A DNA stretch of 64,000 bases from positions 1 to 64,000 of the forward strand of contig JALCMW010000002.1 of the NCBI GenBank assembly GCA_022648685.1. The letters run 5' to 3'. Each line of letters starts with the position of its first letter. The first letter of the stretch is position 1. Origin of the DNA: Bacteroidales bacterium (GTDB lineage: Bacteria > Bacteroidota > Bacteroidia > Bacteroidales > UBA932). Shown here piece after piece: positions 35,573 through 45,198 of the stretch. Both the position numbers and the translations under genes were made by a program. Below the pieces are notes generated by a model that had not been told where the DNA came from, did not search any database, and saw nothing but the letters and a program-made list of their open reading frames with translations.

Positions 35573-36787
35573 ATGAGACTATTACATACCTCCGACTGGC
35601 ATTTGGGAAGAATGCTGTATACAAAAAAGGAAAGAAGCAGGGAACACGCTGCCTTTCTGGAATGGCTGCTGGAAACGATAGATAAAAATTCAGTCGATTT
35701 GCTGATTATTGCCGGAGACGTTTTCGATACGGCATCTCCAGGCAGTACTTCGCAGAAAATGTATTACGATTTCCTGGTGAAAGTAAGAAATCTCGGTTGC
35801 AATAATGTAGTAATAATCGGAGGGAACCATGATTCGCCAAGTTTTCTCAACGCCCCGGGCGGAATCCTGTCGGCAATGGACGTCCATGTGATAGGCAGTG
35901 CATGCGAAAATATCGAGGATGAAGTAATCACTATAACAGGGGCTGATAACCAACCTGCCGCCATCGTTTGTGCAGTTCCTTTTCTGCGGGAAAGGGATAT
36001 AAGCCGCTTCACCGAGAAAGAAAGTTACGATGACCGTTCCAAGCGCATAAAAGACGGTATAAGAAATCACTATGAAGCAGTGGCGGCAATTGCGGAAGCA
36101 AAGCGCGATGAGGCAGGCGGCAATATTCCCGTAATCGCAACCGGACATTTGTCGGTTAGCGGTGGGAAAAGATACGAAGATGACGGAGTCCGGGAGACTT
36201 ATGTCGGGAGTATCGAGTGCATTGACAGCGATATATTTCCCAAGACTTTCGATTATGTAGCACTGGGGCATTATCACGTTCCTTCCGTAATAAGCGATAG
36301 AGTCCGCTATTGCGGTTCCCCTATACCTATGGGCTTTATAGAAGCAGGACAGAAAAAATGTGTCTGTCTTGTAGATTTCGAACAAAACATACCGGACATA
36401 AGGAATCTGGAGATTCCTGTTTTCCAGCGTCTCGAATCCATAAGCGGAGACAGGGAAACCATCGGAAAAAGATTATCGGAACTTAAAGGATCCGGGGAAT
36501 CGGTTTGGGTGGAAATACTTTACGACGGAAAGGACGTTTTCCCCGATCTTACGACTTGGGCAAATGAAATGACGGCCGACAGCAACGTAGAGATATTGAA
36601 AATACAGAACCGCATGTATCTTAACGAGGTACTTACACAAAACGAGGAAATACATTCGCTGGATGATTTGAGTAAATTCGATGTTTTCGAGAAACTTCTC
36701 GCGAAAAATGATATTCCGCAAGAGCAGAGAACCGGACTTCTCGAATCATATAAAGAGATCATACAAGAATTGGAAATCGATAAATAA
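35573..36787 (+). CDS. sbcD: Exonuclease subunit SbcD (Mre11-like)
   Basis: The 404-aa metallophosphatase-fold nuclease starts with the invariant HTSDWHLG motif, then IAGDVFD, GGNHDSP, and ATGHLSVSGG with YVALGHYHVP; these provide the two-metal ligands. With SbcC it forms the Mre11-Rad50-type complex that trims DNA ends, opens hairpins and removes protein blocks from ends. Length and motif spacing are typical of bacterial SbcD. It is followed after six bases by sbcC, so they form one operon. Confidence 0.95.
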   Translation: MRLLHTSDWHLGRMLYTKKERSREHAAFLEWLLETIDKNSVDLLIIAGDVFDTASPGSTSQKMYYDFLVKVRNLGCNNVVIIGGNHDSPSFLNAPGGILSAMDVHVIGSACENIEDEVITITGADNQPAAIVCAVPFLRERDISRFTEKESYDDRSKRIKDGIRNHYEAVAAIAEAKRDEAGGNIPVIATGHLSVSGGKRYEDDGVRETYVGSIECIDSDIFPKTFDYVALGHYHVPSVISDRVRYCGSPIPMGFIEAGQKKCVCLVDFEQNIPDIRNLEIPVFQRLESISGDRETIGKRLSELKGSGESVWVEILYDGKDVFPDLTTWANEMTADSNVEILKIQNRMYLNEVLTQNEEIHSLDDLSKFDVFEKLLAKNDIPQEQRTGLLESYKEIIQELEIDK

Positions 36788-36793
36788 GCGGAT

Positions 36794-39700
36794 ATGAAGA
36801 TATTGGATCTTAAATTCAAAAACATAAATTCGCTTGCCGGCGAATGGCATATAGCTTTTTCCGATCGTATATTTTCTGAAGGCATATTTGCCATTACCGG
36901 AAAAACCGGTTCCGGCAAAAGTTCAATCCTTGACGCGATTACGCTTGCGCTTTACGGCAAGACGCCCAGGGTCGATATAACGGGCAACAACAACGACGTA
37001 ATGACGCAGGGAACCAGCGATTGCTATTCCGAAGTCACATTCGAATCTGACGGAAAGATCTGGAAGTCTTCATGGAAACAGGCACTGAACAGAAACGGTA
37101 ATCTCAAGCAGATAGAAAGAAGCATTGCCGACTCCGGGAATAAGATTATTGCCGACAAGGCTACGGAAGTCGGCAAAAAAGTCGTAGACATCACAGGACT
37201 AACCTTCGATCAATTTACCAAAGTGGTTTTGCTGGCACAAGGTAATTTCGCGGCATTTCTGCAAGCTGAAAAGAACGACAAGGGCGAATTGCTGGAACAA
37301 ATCACCGGAACGGAAATCTACGGGGAAATATCCAGAAGGGTCTTCGACAGGAACAAGGAGGAAACGGAAAAACTGAAAGGGATACAAATCGAATTGGGAG
37401 CCATAAAGATTCTGGCACAAGAAGATATAGAAAAGATAACAGGTGAGATTGCCGACCTGAAAGAACAAAAGAAGAAAGTCGGAGAAGATTTACGGAGAAT
37501 TGAAAATCAAAGGAAATGGCTTGCCGATATGGAAACGCTTAAAAGACAAATTTCCGATTCCGAAACACTGATTCCCGAACTGGAAAAGAAAGTGACTGAG
37601 GCTTCCGGCAGATTTCAGGAATGTGAAAAGGCGTTGAAAAAATCAAAAGAGGAAAAGGAAACAACCGACAAACTTTTGGTTGAGGTAAGAGCCTTGGATA
37701 CCAGAATTGCCGAAAAGGAAAAATCTTTGGAACCTGTTGCTGCCGCTTCGGATGAACTGGCAGGGAAAAAGAATCTTCTTATCAACGATATCGGCAAACG
37801 GCAGGAAAAACTTGACAAATCTCAAGAAAAGTTGCGGGAAACTGTTGCATGGACTAAAGAAAACGCAATATACGCAACCCTAATAGAAAACTTTGCCGCC
37901 ATAAAAGACCAGAACTCAAGGGTAACCGATTTGTTCCGGGACCTTGAGGTAAAGAATAAAGAATACGTGAAGGCTGATCAAGAACTTGAAACCTCTGGTT
38001 CCGATTATGAAAAATCACAAAAAGATTTTGAAAAAAAAGAAAAGGCGCTGGAAAATGAAATCGGATTGCTGAATGAGAAGAAGAAGGAACTTTCCAATAT
38101 ACTTAGAGGAAAAGAGCTGTCCTTCTATCAGACTGAGAAAGAAAAAGTAACATCGGCAGGAATTGAAATTTCCAAATTGGTTGACGCTGAAAAAGCTTTG
38201 TCGGACAGTAATAATGAAATTGCCGGTTACAAGGAGATCATAGACGGTTTGGAAGAAAAAGGGAAAAGACTTGCCTCAACAATTTCCAAAGACAAAGAAA
38301 TAAAAGAAAGCCTTGACGGACAAATAAAATTGCTGGAAGAAAATATCTCCCTTGCCAGAACGGTGTCTGATTTGAAAGAGCTGCGGGAAAATCTTGAAGA
38401 CGGGAAAGCCTGCCCTCTATGCGGATCTACCGTACACCCGTATGCATTGGGAAATATACCGGAAATGGGACAAAAGGAAACGGAGCTGGATATTTTGAGA
38501 AAGAGACTCCGGGAAGTTGCCGATTCGATCGCCAAAAACGAAATCACTTCGGCTTCTGTAATTTCCGATAAAAAACATGCCCTCGAAAATCAACAAAAAG
38601 AATCCGTAATAATCTCGGAGAACAAACAGAAACGTATTTCAATCGCAGCAGAAATAATCAAATTGTATCCGGATTTTCATCTTCCGGAAGGCGAAAATCA
38701 TCTTGGGGAACTTGAAAGAATCCGCAACGAAAGACGCGACGAATATAAAAAGATTTCTTCTATAATTTCACAGGCGACACAAGCAGAAGCATTTATAAAA
38801 GATATACAGGAAACCGGGATTCCTAAAAAGCAAGATGAAAGGCGTCTGGCTGAAAAGACGAAATCGGAAGCTGAAACCAGCCTCAAATTGTCGGAACAGA
38901 ATACAAAAAACAAAAAAGATTCCGTTGAACTGGCACAAAAAGAATATGAGTCATCAGGGAGTGATCTGAAGAAGATTTTTGACAGATACCGGGTATCCAC
39001 GCTTGAGGAATTACAAAAGGCTCTTGAAGCATGGAGTGAAAACAAGAAAAACGAAGAAAATCTAACAGTTGAAATCAATACGCTTAAAACTGATCTGGGC
39101 CTGAAAAATAAAGAATTGGAAAATCTTTCCGTTTCAATTGAAACCAAACAAGATGAAAAGAAGAAAATCGAAGATGCCATGGCAAAACTTTTGTCAAGCC
39201 GCAGGTCCATTTTCGGGGATAAAAATGCCGATGAAGAAGAGAACCGTTTGAAGAAATCGGTAGCTGACTCCGATGAGGCAAAGATGTCAGCCGAATTGGA
39301 AAGGAACAAAGCAGATACGGAACTCGAAAAGAACAAAGCTATCATATCCGGAAAGCGGAAAGAACTCGAGTCAAAACAATCGGAAGATCTGACGGTTTTA
39401 TCATCGGAGGATTTACGTAAGGCGTACGAAGAACAAAACGAGATATCGGAAGGTTTGTCAAGAAAAATCGGAGCTTCAGAACAAATATTGGAAAACAACG
39501 GCGAAAACCTGAAGAATAATGCTTCGAAATTAAAGGAAAAAGAGAAGCAGCAGAAAATATGCATGAAATGGACGAATCTGAATGAACTCATCGGTTCCCA
39601 GGATGGAAAGAAATACCGGAATTTTGCACAGACACTTACTTTCGAACATTTGATAGGACTGGCCAATATTCAACTTGGAAAGATGTCCGAAAGATACTTG

Positions 39701-40072
39701 CTCAAACGTAGCGGCGATGCAGCAAATCCTTTCGATTTGTCTGTAATAGATAAGTTCCAGAATTGTGAAGAACGTACGGCCCGGAATCTCTCCGGAGGTG
39801 AAAAATTCATAGTGTCGCTTTCACTTGCATTGGGGCTGTCCAAGATGGCCGGCAGAAATATGAAAATCGATACCATGTTTATCGATGAAGGATTCGGGAC
39901 ACTGGATACGGATTATCTCGACGTTGCATTGACAGCTCTCTCGAATTTGCAGAACGAAGGAAAACTGATAGGTGTCATCTCTCATCTTACCGAACTGAAA
40001 GAACGGATATCCACACATATCGAGGTCATTCCGGCAGGGAACGGCTATTCAAGAATAGAGATAAATGCCTAA
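36794..40072 (+). CDS. sbcC: ATPase subunit SbcC (Rad50-like)
   Basis: The 1,092-aa SMC-like protein has a split ATPase. The N-terminal Walker A is GKTGSGKS at residues 36-43. The C-terminal half has the signature LSGGEKFIVSLSLALGL and Walker B TMFIDEGFGTLD. Between them lie two very long Lys/Glu-rich coiled coils that meet at the zinc hook C540-P-L-C543, where two molecules dimerise. It drives and gates the SbcD nuclease. The coiled coil gives long antisense open frames (for instance 38698-39666), which I treat as shadows. Confidence 0.95.
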   Translation: MKILDLKFKNINSLAGEWHIAFSDRIFSEGIFAITGKTGSGKSSILDAITLALYGKTPRVDITGNNNDVMTQGTSDCYSEVTFESDGKIWKSSWKQALNRNGNLKQIERSIADSGNKIIADKATEVGKKVVDITGLTFDQFTKVVLLAQGNFAAFLQAEKNDKGELLEQITGTEIYGEISRRVFDRNKEETEKLKGIQIELGAIKILAQEDIEKITGEIADLKEQKKKVGEDLRRIENQRKWLADMETLKRQISDSETLIPELEKKVTEASGRFQECEKALKKSKEEKETTDKLLVEVRALDTRIAEKEKSLEPVAAASDELAGKKNLLINDIGKRQEKLDKSQEKLRETVAWTKENAIYATLIENFAAIKDQNSRVTDLFRDLEVKNKEYVKADQELETSGSDYEKSQKDFEKKEKALENEIGLLNEKKKELSNILRGKELSFYQTEKEKVTSAGIEISKLVDAEKALSDSNNEIAGYKEIIDGLEEKGKRLASTISKDKEIKESLDGQIKLLEENISLARTVSDLKELRENLEDGKACPLCGSTVHPYALGNIPEMGQKETELDILRKRLREVADSIAKNEITSASVISDKKHALENQQKESVIISENKQKRISIAAEIIKLYPDFHLPEGENHLGELERIRNERRDEYKKISSIISQATQAEAFIKDIQETGIPKKQDERRLAEKTKSEAETSLKLSEQNTKNKKDSVELAQKEYESSGSDLKKIFDRYRVSTLEELQKALEAWSENKKNEENLTVEINTLKTDLGLKNKELENLSVSIETKQDEKKKIEDAMAKLLSSRRSIFGDKNADEEENRLKKSVADSDEAKMSAELERNKADTELEKNKAIISGKRKELESKQSEDLTVLSSEDLRKAYEEQNEISEGLSRKIGASEQILENNGENLKNNASKLKEKEKQQKICMKWTNLNELIGSQDGKKYRNFAQTLTFEHLIGLANIQLGKMSERYLLKRSGDAANPFDLSVIDKFQNCEERTARNLSGGEKFIVSLSLALGLSKMAGRNMKIDTMFIDEGFGTLDTDYLDVALTALSNLQNEGKLIGVISHLTELKERISTHIEVIPAGNGYSRIEINA

Positions 40073-40130
40073 TCCTATTCCGTATCTACGCTGAACACGT
40101 TTCCAGATCCGGCCGGACATTTTCTCTGTC

Positions 40131-40157
40131 TGGAGTGGCCCCAAAAGTTGGACAAAC
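40131..40157. mobile_element. Possible solo terminal inverted repeat of an IS3-family element
   Basis: The stretch TGGAGTGGCCCCAAAAGTTG followed by GACA closely resembles the terminal repeats I remember for IS3-family (IS150-type) insertion sequences. No second end or transposase is present in the window, so it would be a remnant. It lies between sbcC and the tRNA terminator. Confidence 0.4.
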
Positions 40158-40190
40158 AATACAACGAGGTAACAGGAAAACGAGAAAATA

Positions 40191-40243
40191 GAAAAAAAGA
40201 AGCGGTGGTATATTGAAAATCAATAATACCACCGCTTCTTTTC
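40191..40243 (-). terminator. Rho-independent terminator of the tRNA gene
   Basis: A long hairpin (arms near 40197-40211 and 40226-40240, sharing AAGAAGCGGTGGTAT) lies just past the tRNA 3' end. On the minus strand it is followed by a run of seven T. It may also stop plus-strand transcription from sbcC. Confidence 0.85.
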
Positions 40244-40244
40244 G

Positions 40245-40316
40245 TACTCCCTTTGGGACTCGAACCCAAACCGTCAGAACCGGAATCTGAAATTCTATCC
40301 ATTATACTAAGGGAGC
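40245..40316 (-). tRNA. tRNA-Arg (anticodon CCG)
   Basis: The 72-base minus-strand sequence folds as a cloverleaf. The acceptor stem is GCTCCCT/AGGGAGT (first pair G-U) with discriminator A. The anticodon arm is TCAGA-TTCCGGT-TCTGA, giving anticodon CCG. The T arm is TTGGG-TTCGAGT-CCCAA. CCA is not encoded. It would read the CGG arginine codon. It has its own -7 box 12 bases upstream and a strong terminator one base downstream. Confidence 0.93.
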
Positions 40317-40327
40317 AATTGTCGTTG

Positions 40328-40335
40328 CAAATGTA
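40328..40335 (-). promoter_or_regulatory. Putative -7 promoter box (TACATTTG) of tRNA-Arg
   Basis: A minus-strand TAnnTTTG match 11 bases before the tRNA 5' end, so transcription would begin only a few bases ahead of the mature tRNA. Confidence 0.55.
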
Positions 40336-40528
40336 GGAACTTTCTGCGAATTATCCCACGATTATCCTCCAATAACAAATTATCTTAATCGTGTTCCTGT
40401 TGACTCCTATAGTAGTGGAATAAAGACCGGAAATCTGTCATGACAACAGTATGCACAACATTAAAACAAGATACGGAACAAAATTTGCCTGAGAGAATGA
40501 AATTGTTCAGATTATCATGTATTTTTAG

Positions 40529-40536
40529 TATTTTTG
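40529..40536 (+). promoter_or_regulatory. Putative -7 promoter box (TATTTTTG) of fabD
   Basis: A TAnnTTTG match 37 bases before the fabD ATG, with TTG at 40503-40505 as a possible -33 box (spacing 23). Confidence 0.5.
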
Positions 40537-40573
40537 CAAATATATTATGTACGAAATTTAAACCCGCATCTTT

Positions 40574-41461
40574 ATGAAAAAAGCATATGTATTTCCCGGA
40601 CAAGGTTCTCAATTCCCGGGAATGGCAAAAGAGTTATACGACAACATCCCTGCGGCTAAAGAATTGCTTGAGAAGGCCAACGACATTCTCGGATTCAGAA
40701 TCACAGATATAATGTTCAACGGGTCGGCGGAAGAGTTGAAAGCCACGAAAGTGACCCAGCCGGCTATATTCCTGCATTCTGTCGTGCTTGCGAAATGCAT
40801 GAAGGATTTCCATCCGGACATGACGGCGGGGCATTCTCTTGGAGAGTTCTCAGCGCTTGCCGTTTCACAAGCCGTCAGTTTCGAGAATGCCCTTAAACTC
40901 GTGGAAATAAGGGCCGAAGAAATGCAGAAATGCTGTGAAAAGGTTCCGGGAACCATGGCGGCGATAATAGGGCTGACCAATGAACAGACGGAAGATATAT
41001 GCAGGAGCTGCAGCGGGATAGTAATCCCCGCCAACTACAATTGCGACGGACAGGTAGTAATCTCGGGAGAAACCGATGCTGTGAACGAAGCATGCGGAAA
41101 AGCAAAGGAAGCAGGAGCGAAGAGGGCAATTCCTCTGCAGGTCGGAGGAGCATTCCACTCCCCTCTTATGGAACCTGCGCGGATAGAATTGGGAAAGGCT
41201 ATTGAAGCTACCGAATTCAAGATTCCCGTATGCCCGGTTTACCAAAACGTAACGGCACTTCCTACCGAAGATCCTGCTGTCATAAGGAAGAATCTGCTTG
41301 CACAGCTGACATCACCGGTCAAATGGACACATACGGTCAAGAACATGATGGCGGACGGTGCCGATTATTTCATGGAAATAGGTCCGGGGAAAGTTCTGCA
41401 GGGGCTGATAAACCGTATTTCCGGAGGAAATGTAAAAATCGAAGGGGCTGATACCCTTTGA
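40574..41461 (+). CDS. fabD: Malonyl-CoA:ACP transacylase
   Basis: The 295-aa enzyme moves malonyl from CoA to acyl carrier protein to start fatty-acid elongation. It begins with KKAYVFPGQGSQFPGM (oxyanion region). The nucleophile S88 sits in GHSLGE, followed by the arginine helix VEIRAEEMQ, and the catalytic histidine in GGAFHSPLM. Length is typical. It lies alone in front of the large oxidoreductase gene, 58 bases away, without other fatty-acid genes nearby. Confidence 0.95.
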   Translation: MKKAYVFPGQGSQFPGMAKELYDNIPAAKELLEKANDILGFRITDIMFNGSAEELKATKVTQPAIFLHSVVLAKCMKDFHPDMTAGHSLGEFSALAVSQAVSFENALKLVEIRAEEMQKCCEKVPGTMAAIIGLTNEQTEDICRSCSGIVIPANYNCDGQVVISGETDAVNEACGKAKEAGAKRAIPLQVGGAFHSPLMEPARIELGKAIEATEFKIPVCPVYQNVTALPTEDPAVIRKNLLAQLTSPVKWTHTVKNMMADGADYFMEIGPGKVLQGLINRISGGNVKIEGADTL

Positions 41462-41519
41462 GAAATAATAATACAAGGCCACTTCAGGCGAACAAAAAAT
41501 AACATAAACATTAATGATT

Positions 41520-44500
41520 ATGGGAAAAGAAAAACAATTCATTACCTGTGACGGTAATCATGCAGCAGCGAATATTGCCTATCTTTTCAGTGAACACGCG
41601 GCAATCTACCCTATCACGCCGTCTTCGACCATGGCGGAAGAAGTCGACGAATGGGCCGCACACGGCAAGAAGAATCTATGGGGGGAAACCGTAAAGGTCA
41701 CTGAAATGCAAAGCGAAGGCGGTGCTTCGGGTGCCGTACACGGTTCTTTACAGGCAGGGGTTCTGACTTCTACGTTCACTGCATCGCAGGGTCTTCTGCT
41801 TATGATACCGAACATGTACAAGATATCCGGGGAAATGCTCCCTGGAGTATTCCATGTCTCAGCACGTTCAATAGCATCGCACGCACTTTCCATCTTCGGG
41901 GACCATCAGGATGTGATGGCCTGCAGACAGACCGGTTTCGCCATGCTGGCATCCGGTTCCGTCCAGGAAGCCCAGGACATGGCGGCGGTGGCTCATCTGT
42001 CGGCAATCAAGTCAAGCATACCTTTCATGCATTTCTTCGACGGATTCAGGACATCTCATGAAATCCAGAAAATCGAACTTCTTGATGAAAACGACCTGAA
42101 AAAGATGATAAGCCAGAAATCCTTGTCAAGATTCAGGGAAAAGGCACTCAATCCGGATGCTCCCGTCACAAGGGGAACGGCACAAAACGGAGACGTATAT
42201 TTCCAGGCAGCGGAATCAAGAAACAAATTCTACGAAGCGATTCCCGATATTGTAGCACGCTATATGGGTGAAATAACCGAAGCCACCGGACGCGTCTACA
42301 GACCTTTCGAATATTACGGGGATCCAGATGCCGAGAATATAATAGTAGCGATGTGCTCTGTAACGGAAACGATCAAAGAAACGATCGATTACCTTTCCAA
42401 GCATGGAAGAAAATACGGTCTCATATCGGTACATCTGTACAGACCGTTCTCCGAAAAATATTTCATGAAGGTGCTTCCGAAGAACGTAAAGAAGATCGCA
42501 GTTCTCGACAGGACCAAAGAACCGGGGGCTTTGGGAGAGCCTCTTTACATGGATGTCAAGGCTCTGTTCCAGGGCAAGGACAATTCTCCTCTGGTAGTCG
42601 GCGGACGTTATGGCCTTTCTTCAAAAGATACGTCTCCTGCACAGATAGTTGCAGTTTACGACAATCTGGAAATGGCCGAGCCTAAAAACGGATTCACAAT
42701 CGGCATTGTCGATGACGTGACATTCAAATCCCTTCCTATCAAAAATGAAATAAGCATCGTAAAACCGGGCACTACCGAATGCAAATTCTACGGTCTCGGA
42801 TCTGACGGAACGGTAGGAGCCAACAAGAATACTATCAAGATAATCGGTACTCACACAAGCAAATACTGCCAGGGATACTTCGATTATGATTCCAAGAAAT
42901 CCGGGGGTTACACCTGCTCTCACCTTAGATTCGGCGACACGCCGATCAAGGCTCCTTATCTGGTATCGACTCCTGATTTCGTAGCTTGCCATGTACCTTC
43001 ATACCTGAACAAATACGATGTCCTGAAAGGCATCAAGGAAAACGGGACTTTGCTTCTGAACAGTCTTTGGAACGAAAAGGAAACCTTGGAAAGGATTCCG
43101 GACAATGTCAAAGCCGTAATAGCCAGAAAACATATAACCCTTTATATTATCGACGCAACCAAGATAGCTGCGGAAATCGGTCTGGGAGGAAGAACGAATA
43201 CTATTCTGCAATCCGCATTCTTCAAAATCACGAATATCATTCCTTATGAGGATGCAGTGAAATACATGAAGGAAGCCATAGTGAAGAGTTACGGCAAAAA
43301 AGGCGAAAATGTTGTGAACATGAATTTCGCCGCCGTCGAGAGAGGTGGAGAATATACCAAGGTGGAAACACCTGCGGAATGGGCCAAGATAACGACCAAA
43401 TTCGAGAATCCGAACAAAGACCGTCTTGCACCTGTGTTCGTAAAAGAAATAGCAGACACTGTAAACAGCCAGAACGGAGACACCGTTCCGGTAAGTGCAT
43501 TCCTTCCTTATGCGGACGGTACGATGCCTTCTGGAACCGCTGCATTCGAAAAACGAGGAGTAGCCGTTATGGTTCCGTCATGGGATCCGGAGAAATGTAT
43601 CCAATGCAACACATGTTCTTTCGTCTGCCCTCATGCGGCCATAAGACCTTTCCTGCTTACTGCGGAAGAGGCGGAAGCTGCACCTGCTTCCATCAAAACG
43701 GCACAAGGCAAGGCCGTGCTCAAGGACTACAAATTCGCAATTTCAATATCTGTCGATGACTGCACCGGCTGCGGAAACTGCGCCGACGTATGTCCTGCAA
43801 AAGGCAAGGCCCTTACCATGGTTTCGGCCCTCGACCAGCACAACGAACAAAACAACTTCGATTACCTCAATTCCAAGATAGGATACAAGGATAACATAGT
43901 CAACAAGTTCCAGAATGTGAAGAACGCACAGTTCTCACAGCCTCTGTTCGAATTCTCGGGCGCATGCGCAGGCTGCGGTGAAACTCCATATATAAAGACA
44001 ATCACACAGTTGTTCGGAGATCACATGATGATTGCGAACGCAACCGGTTGTTCTTCCATTTACGGAGCATCATTCCCGGCTTCCCCTTATTGCAAGAATG
44101 CAGAAGGTCACGGTCCTTCATGGGCCAACTCATTGTTCGAAGACAATGCGGAATTCGGTCTCGGAATGAAAATAGGATCCGACAAGGCACGCGAATCCGT
44201 CGCTCACATAATGACGGCAGGCATGGAAGACGGATCTGTTCCTGAAAATATCAAGGCTCTTTTCAAAGAGTGGCTGGACAATATGAACGATGCGAAGATC
44301 ACACGCGAAATTGCCGACAAGCTTGTGCCTGAGCTCGATAAATGCGATTGCGAATGCTGCAAGAAACTGATTGAATACAAGCATTTCATCGCTGCCAGAA
44401 GCCAATGGATCTTCGGAGGCGACGGATGGGCTTACGACATCGATTACGGTGGATTGGATCATGTCCTTGCTTCAGGGGAAAATGTGAACGTTCTTGTTAT

Positions 44501-45047
44501 GGACACTGAAGTATATTCGAATACGGGAGGACAATCTTCCAAATCGACGCCAGCAGGAGCAATAGCTAAATTCGCTGCGTCAGGCAAGAAAATACGTAAG
44601 AAAGACTTGGGCATGATGGCCATAAGTTATGGTTACGTATATGTTGCCCAGGTTGCCATGGGAGCAAATCCCGCACAATATTTCAATGCGATCAAAGAAG
44701 CCGAAGCTTTCGACGGGCCTTCTCTCATAATAGCCTACTCCCCTTGTATCAACCACGGCCTCAAAGCCGGAATGGGATTAAGCCAGAAAGAGGAAAAAAT
44801 CGCTGTGGAATGCGGATACTGGCATCTGTACAGATTCAACCCGGCATTGGAATCCGACGGCAAGAATCCGTTCACCCTCGACAGCAGGGAACCTGACTGG
44901 ACCAAGTTCCAGGACTTCCTGAAGGGAGAAGTTAGATTCGCTTCCCTTTACAAACTGTTCCCGGACAGAGCTCAGGAACTTCTTTCCAAGACTGAAGAGT
45001 TTGCCAAGATCCGTCTCGACACTTACAAACATCTTGCTGGAAAATAA
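41520..45047 (+). CDS. nifJ: Pyruvate:ferredoxin (flavodoxin) oxidoreductase, single-chain
   Basis: The 1,175-aa homodimeric PFOR oxidises pyruvate to acetyl-CoA and CO2 and reduces ferredoxin, a central step of anaerobic energy metabolism. All domains are present in order: pyruvate-binding domain I (AIYPITPSSTMAEEVDEWA), domain II, the two-[4Fe-4S] ferredoxin domain (C693-x2-C-x2-C-x3-C and C748-x2-C-x2-C-x3-C), and the TPP domain (GACAGCGETPY; GDGWAYDIDYGG; DTEVYSNTGGQ). I use the ATG at 41520 (MGKEKQF); one at 41514 adds two residues. A terminator follows. Confidence 0.96.
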   Translation: MGKEKQFITCDGNHAAANIAYLFSEHAAIYPITPSSTMAEEVDEWAAHGKKNLWGETVKVTEMQSEGGASGAVHGSLQAGVLTSTFTASQGLLLMIPNMYKISGEMLPGVFHVSARSIASHALSIFGDHQDVMACRQTGFAMLASGSVQEAQDMAAVAHLSAIKSSIPFMHFFDGFRTSHEIQKIELLDENDLKKMISQKSLSRFREKALNPDAPVTRGTAQNGDVYFQAAESRNKFYEAIPDIVARYMGEITEATGRVYRPFEYYGDPDAENIIVAMCSVTETIKETIDYLSKHGRKYGLISVHLYRPFSEKYFMKVLPKNVKKIAVLDRTKEPGALGEPLYMDVKALFQGKDNSPLVVGGRYGLSSKDTSPAQIVAVYDNLEMAEPKNGFTIGIVDDVTFKSLPIKNEISIVKPGTTECKFYGLGSDGTVGANKNTIKIIGTHTSKYCQGYFDYDSKKSGGYTCSHLRFGDTPIKAPYLVSTPDFVACHVPSYLNKYDVLKGIKENGTLLLNSLWNEKETLERIPDNVKAVIARKHITLYIIDATKIAAEIGLGGRTNTILQSAFFKITNIIPYEDAVKYMKEAIVKSYGKKGENVVNMNFAAVERGGEYTKVETPAEWAKITTKFENPNKDRLAPVFVKEIADTVNSQNGDTVPVSAFLPYADGTMPSGTAAFEKRGVAVMVPSWDPEKCIQCNTCSFVCPHAAIRPFLLTAEEAEAAPASIKTAQGKAVLKDYKFAISISVDDCTGCGNCADVCPAKGKALTMVSALDQHNEQNNFDYLNSKIGYKDNIVNKFQNVKNAQFSQPLFEFSGACAGCGETPYIKTITQLFGDHMMIANATGCSSIYGASFPASPYCKNAEGHGPSWANSLFEDNAEFGLGMKIGSDKARESVAHIMTAGMEDGSVPENIKALFKEWLDNMNDAKITREIADKLVPELDKCDCECCKKLIEYKHFIAARSQWIFGGDGWAYDIDYGGLDHVLASGENVNVLVMDTEVYSNTGGQSSKSTPAGAIAKFAASGKKIRKKDLGMMAISYGYVYVAQVAMGANPAQYFNAIKEAEAFDGPSLIIAYSPCINHGLKAGMGLSQKEEKIAVECGYWHLYRFNPALESDGKNPFTLDSREPDWTKFQDFLKGEVRFASLYKLFPDRAQELLSKTEEFAKIRLDTYKHLAGK

Positions 45048-45092
45048 CATCCGGAAATTGCAATTAAAATAGTTGCAATGATATATCAGCGC

Positions 45093-45128
45093 AAAAAGAT
45101 GGAGGATCACTCTTCCATCTTTTTTTTT
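45093..45128 (+). terminator. Rho-independent terminator after PFOR
   Basis: AAAAAGATGGA and TCCATCTTTTT pair over 11 bases and are followed by a run of T, 46 bases after the PFOR stop codon. Confidence 0.75.
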
Positions 45129-45198
45129 ATTCGATTAAATCCCCCGATGATAAATCAAATATTGCTATCTTTACATAGTAATTGAATAATTGACATAA

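Larger units (their letters stand above)
40317..40573. other. Intergenic region between tRNA-Arg and fabD
   Basis: Together with the segment from 40073 this makes a 501-base stretch without a protein gene. Apart from the two promoters, the tRNA, its terminator and the IS-like end, I see no open frame with family resemblance here. Confidence 0.6.

Noticed and set aside
38698..39666. 322-codon open frame antisense to sbcC
   Set aside because: It is Ser/Phe-rich because the sbcC coiled coil is Lys/Glu-rich; a compositional shadow.
40073..40573. Integrated element at the tRNA-Arg gene
   Set aside because: No integrase, no repeated tRNA 3' end and no island genes flank it; only a lone IS-like end is seen.
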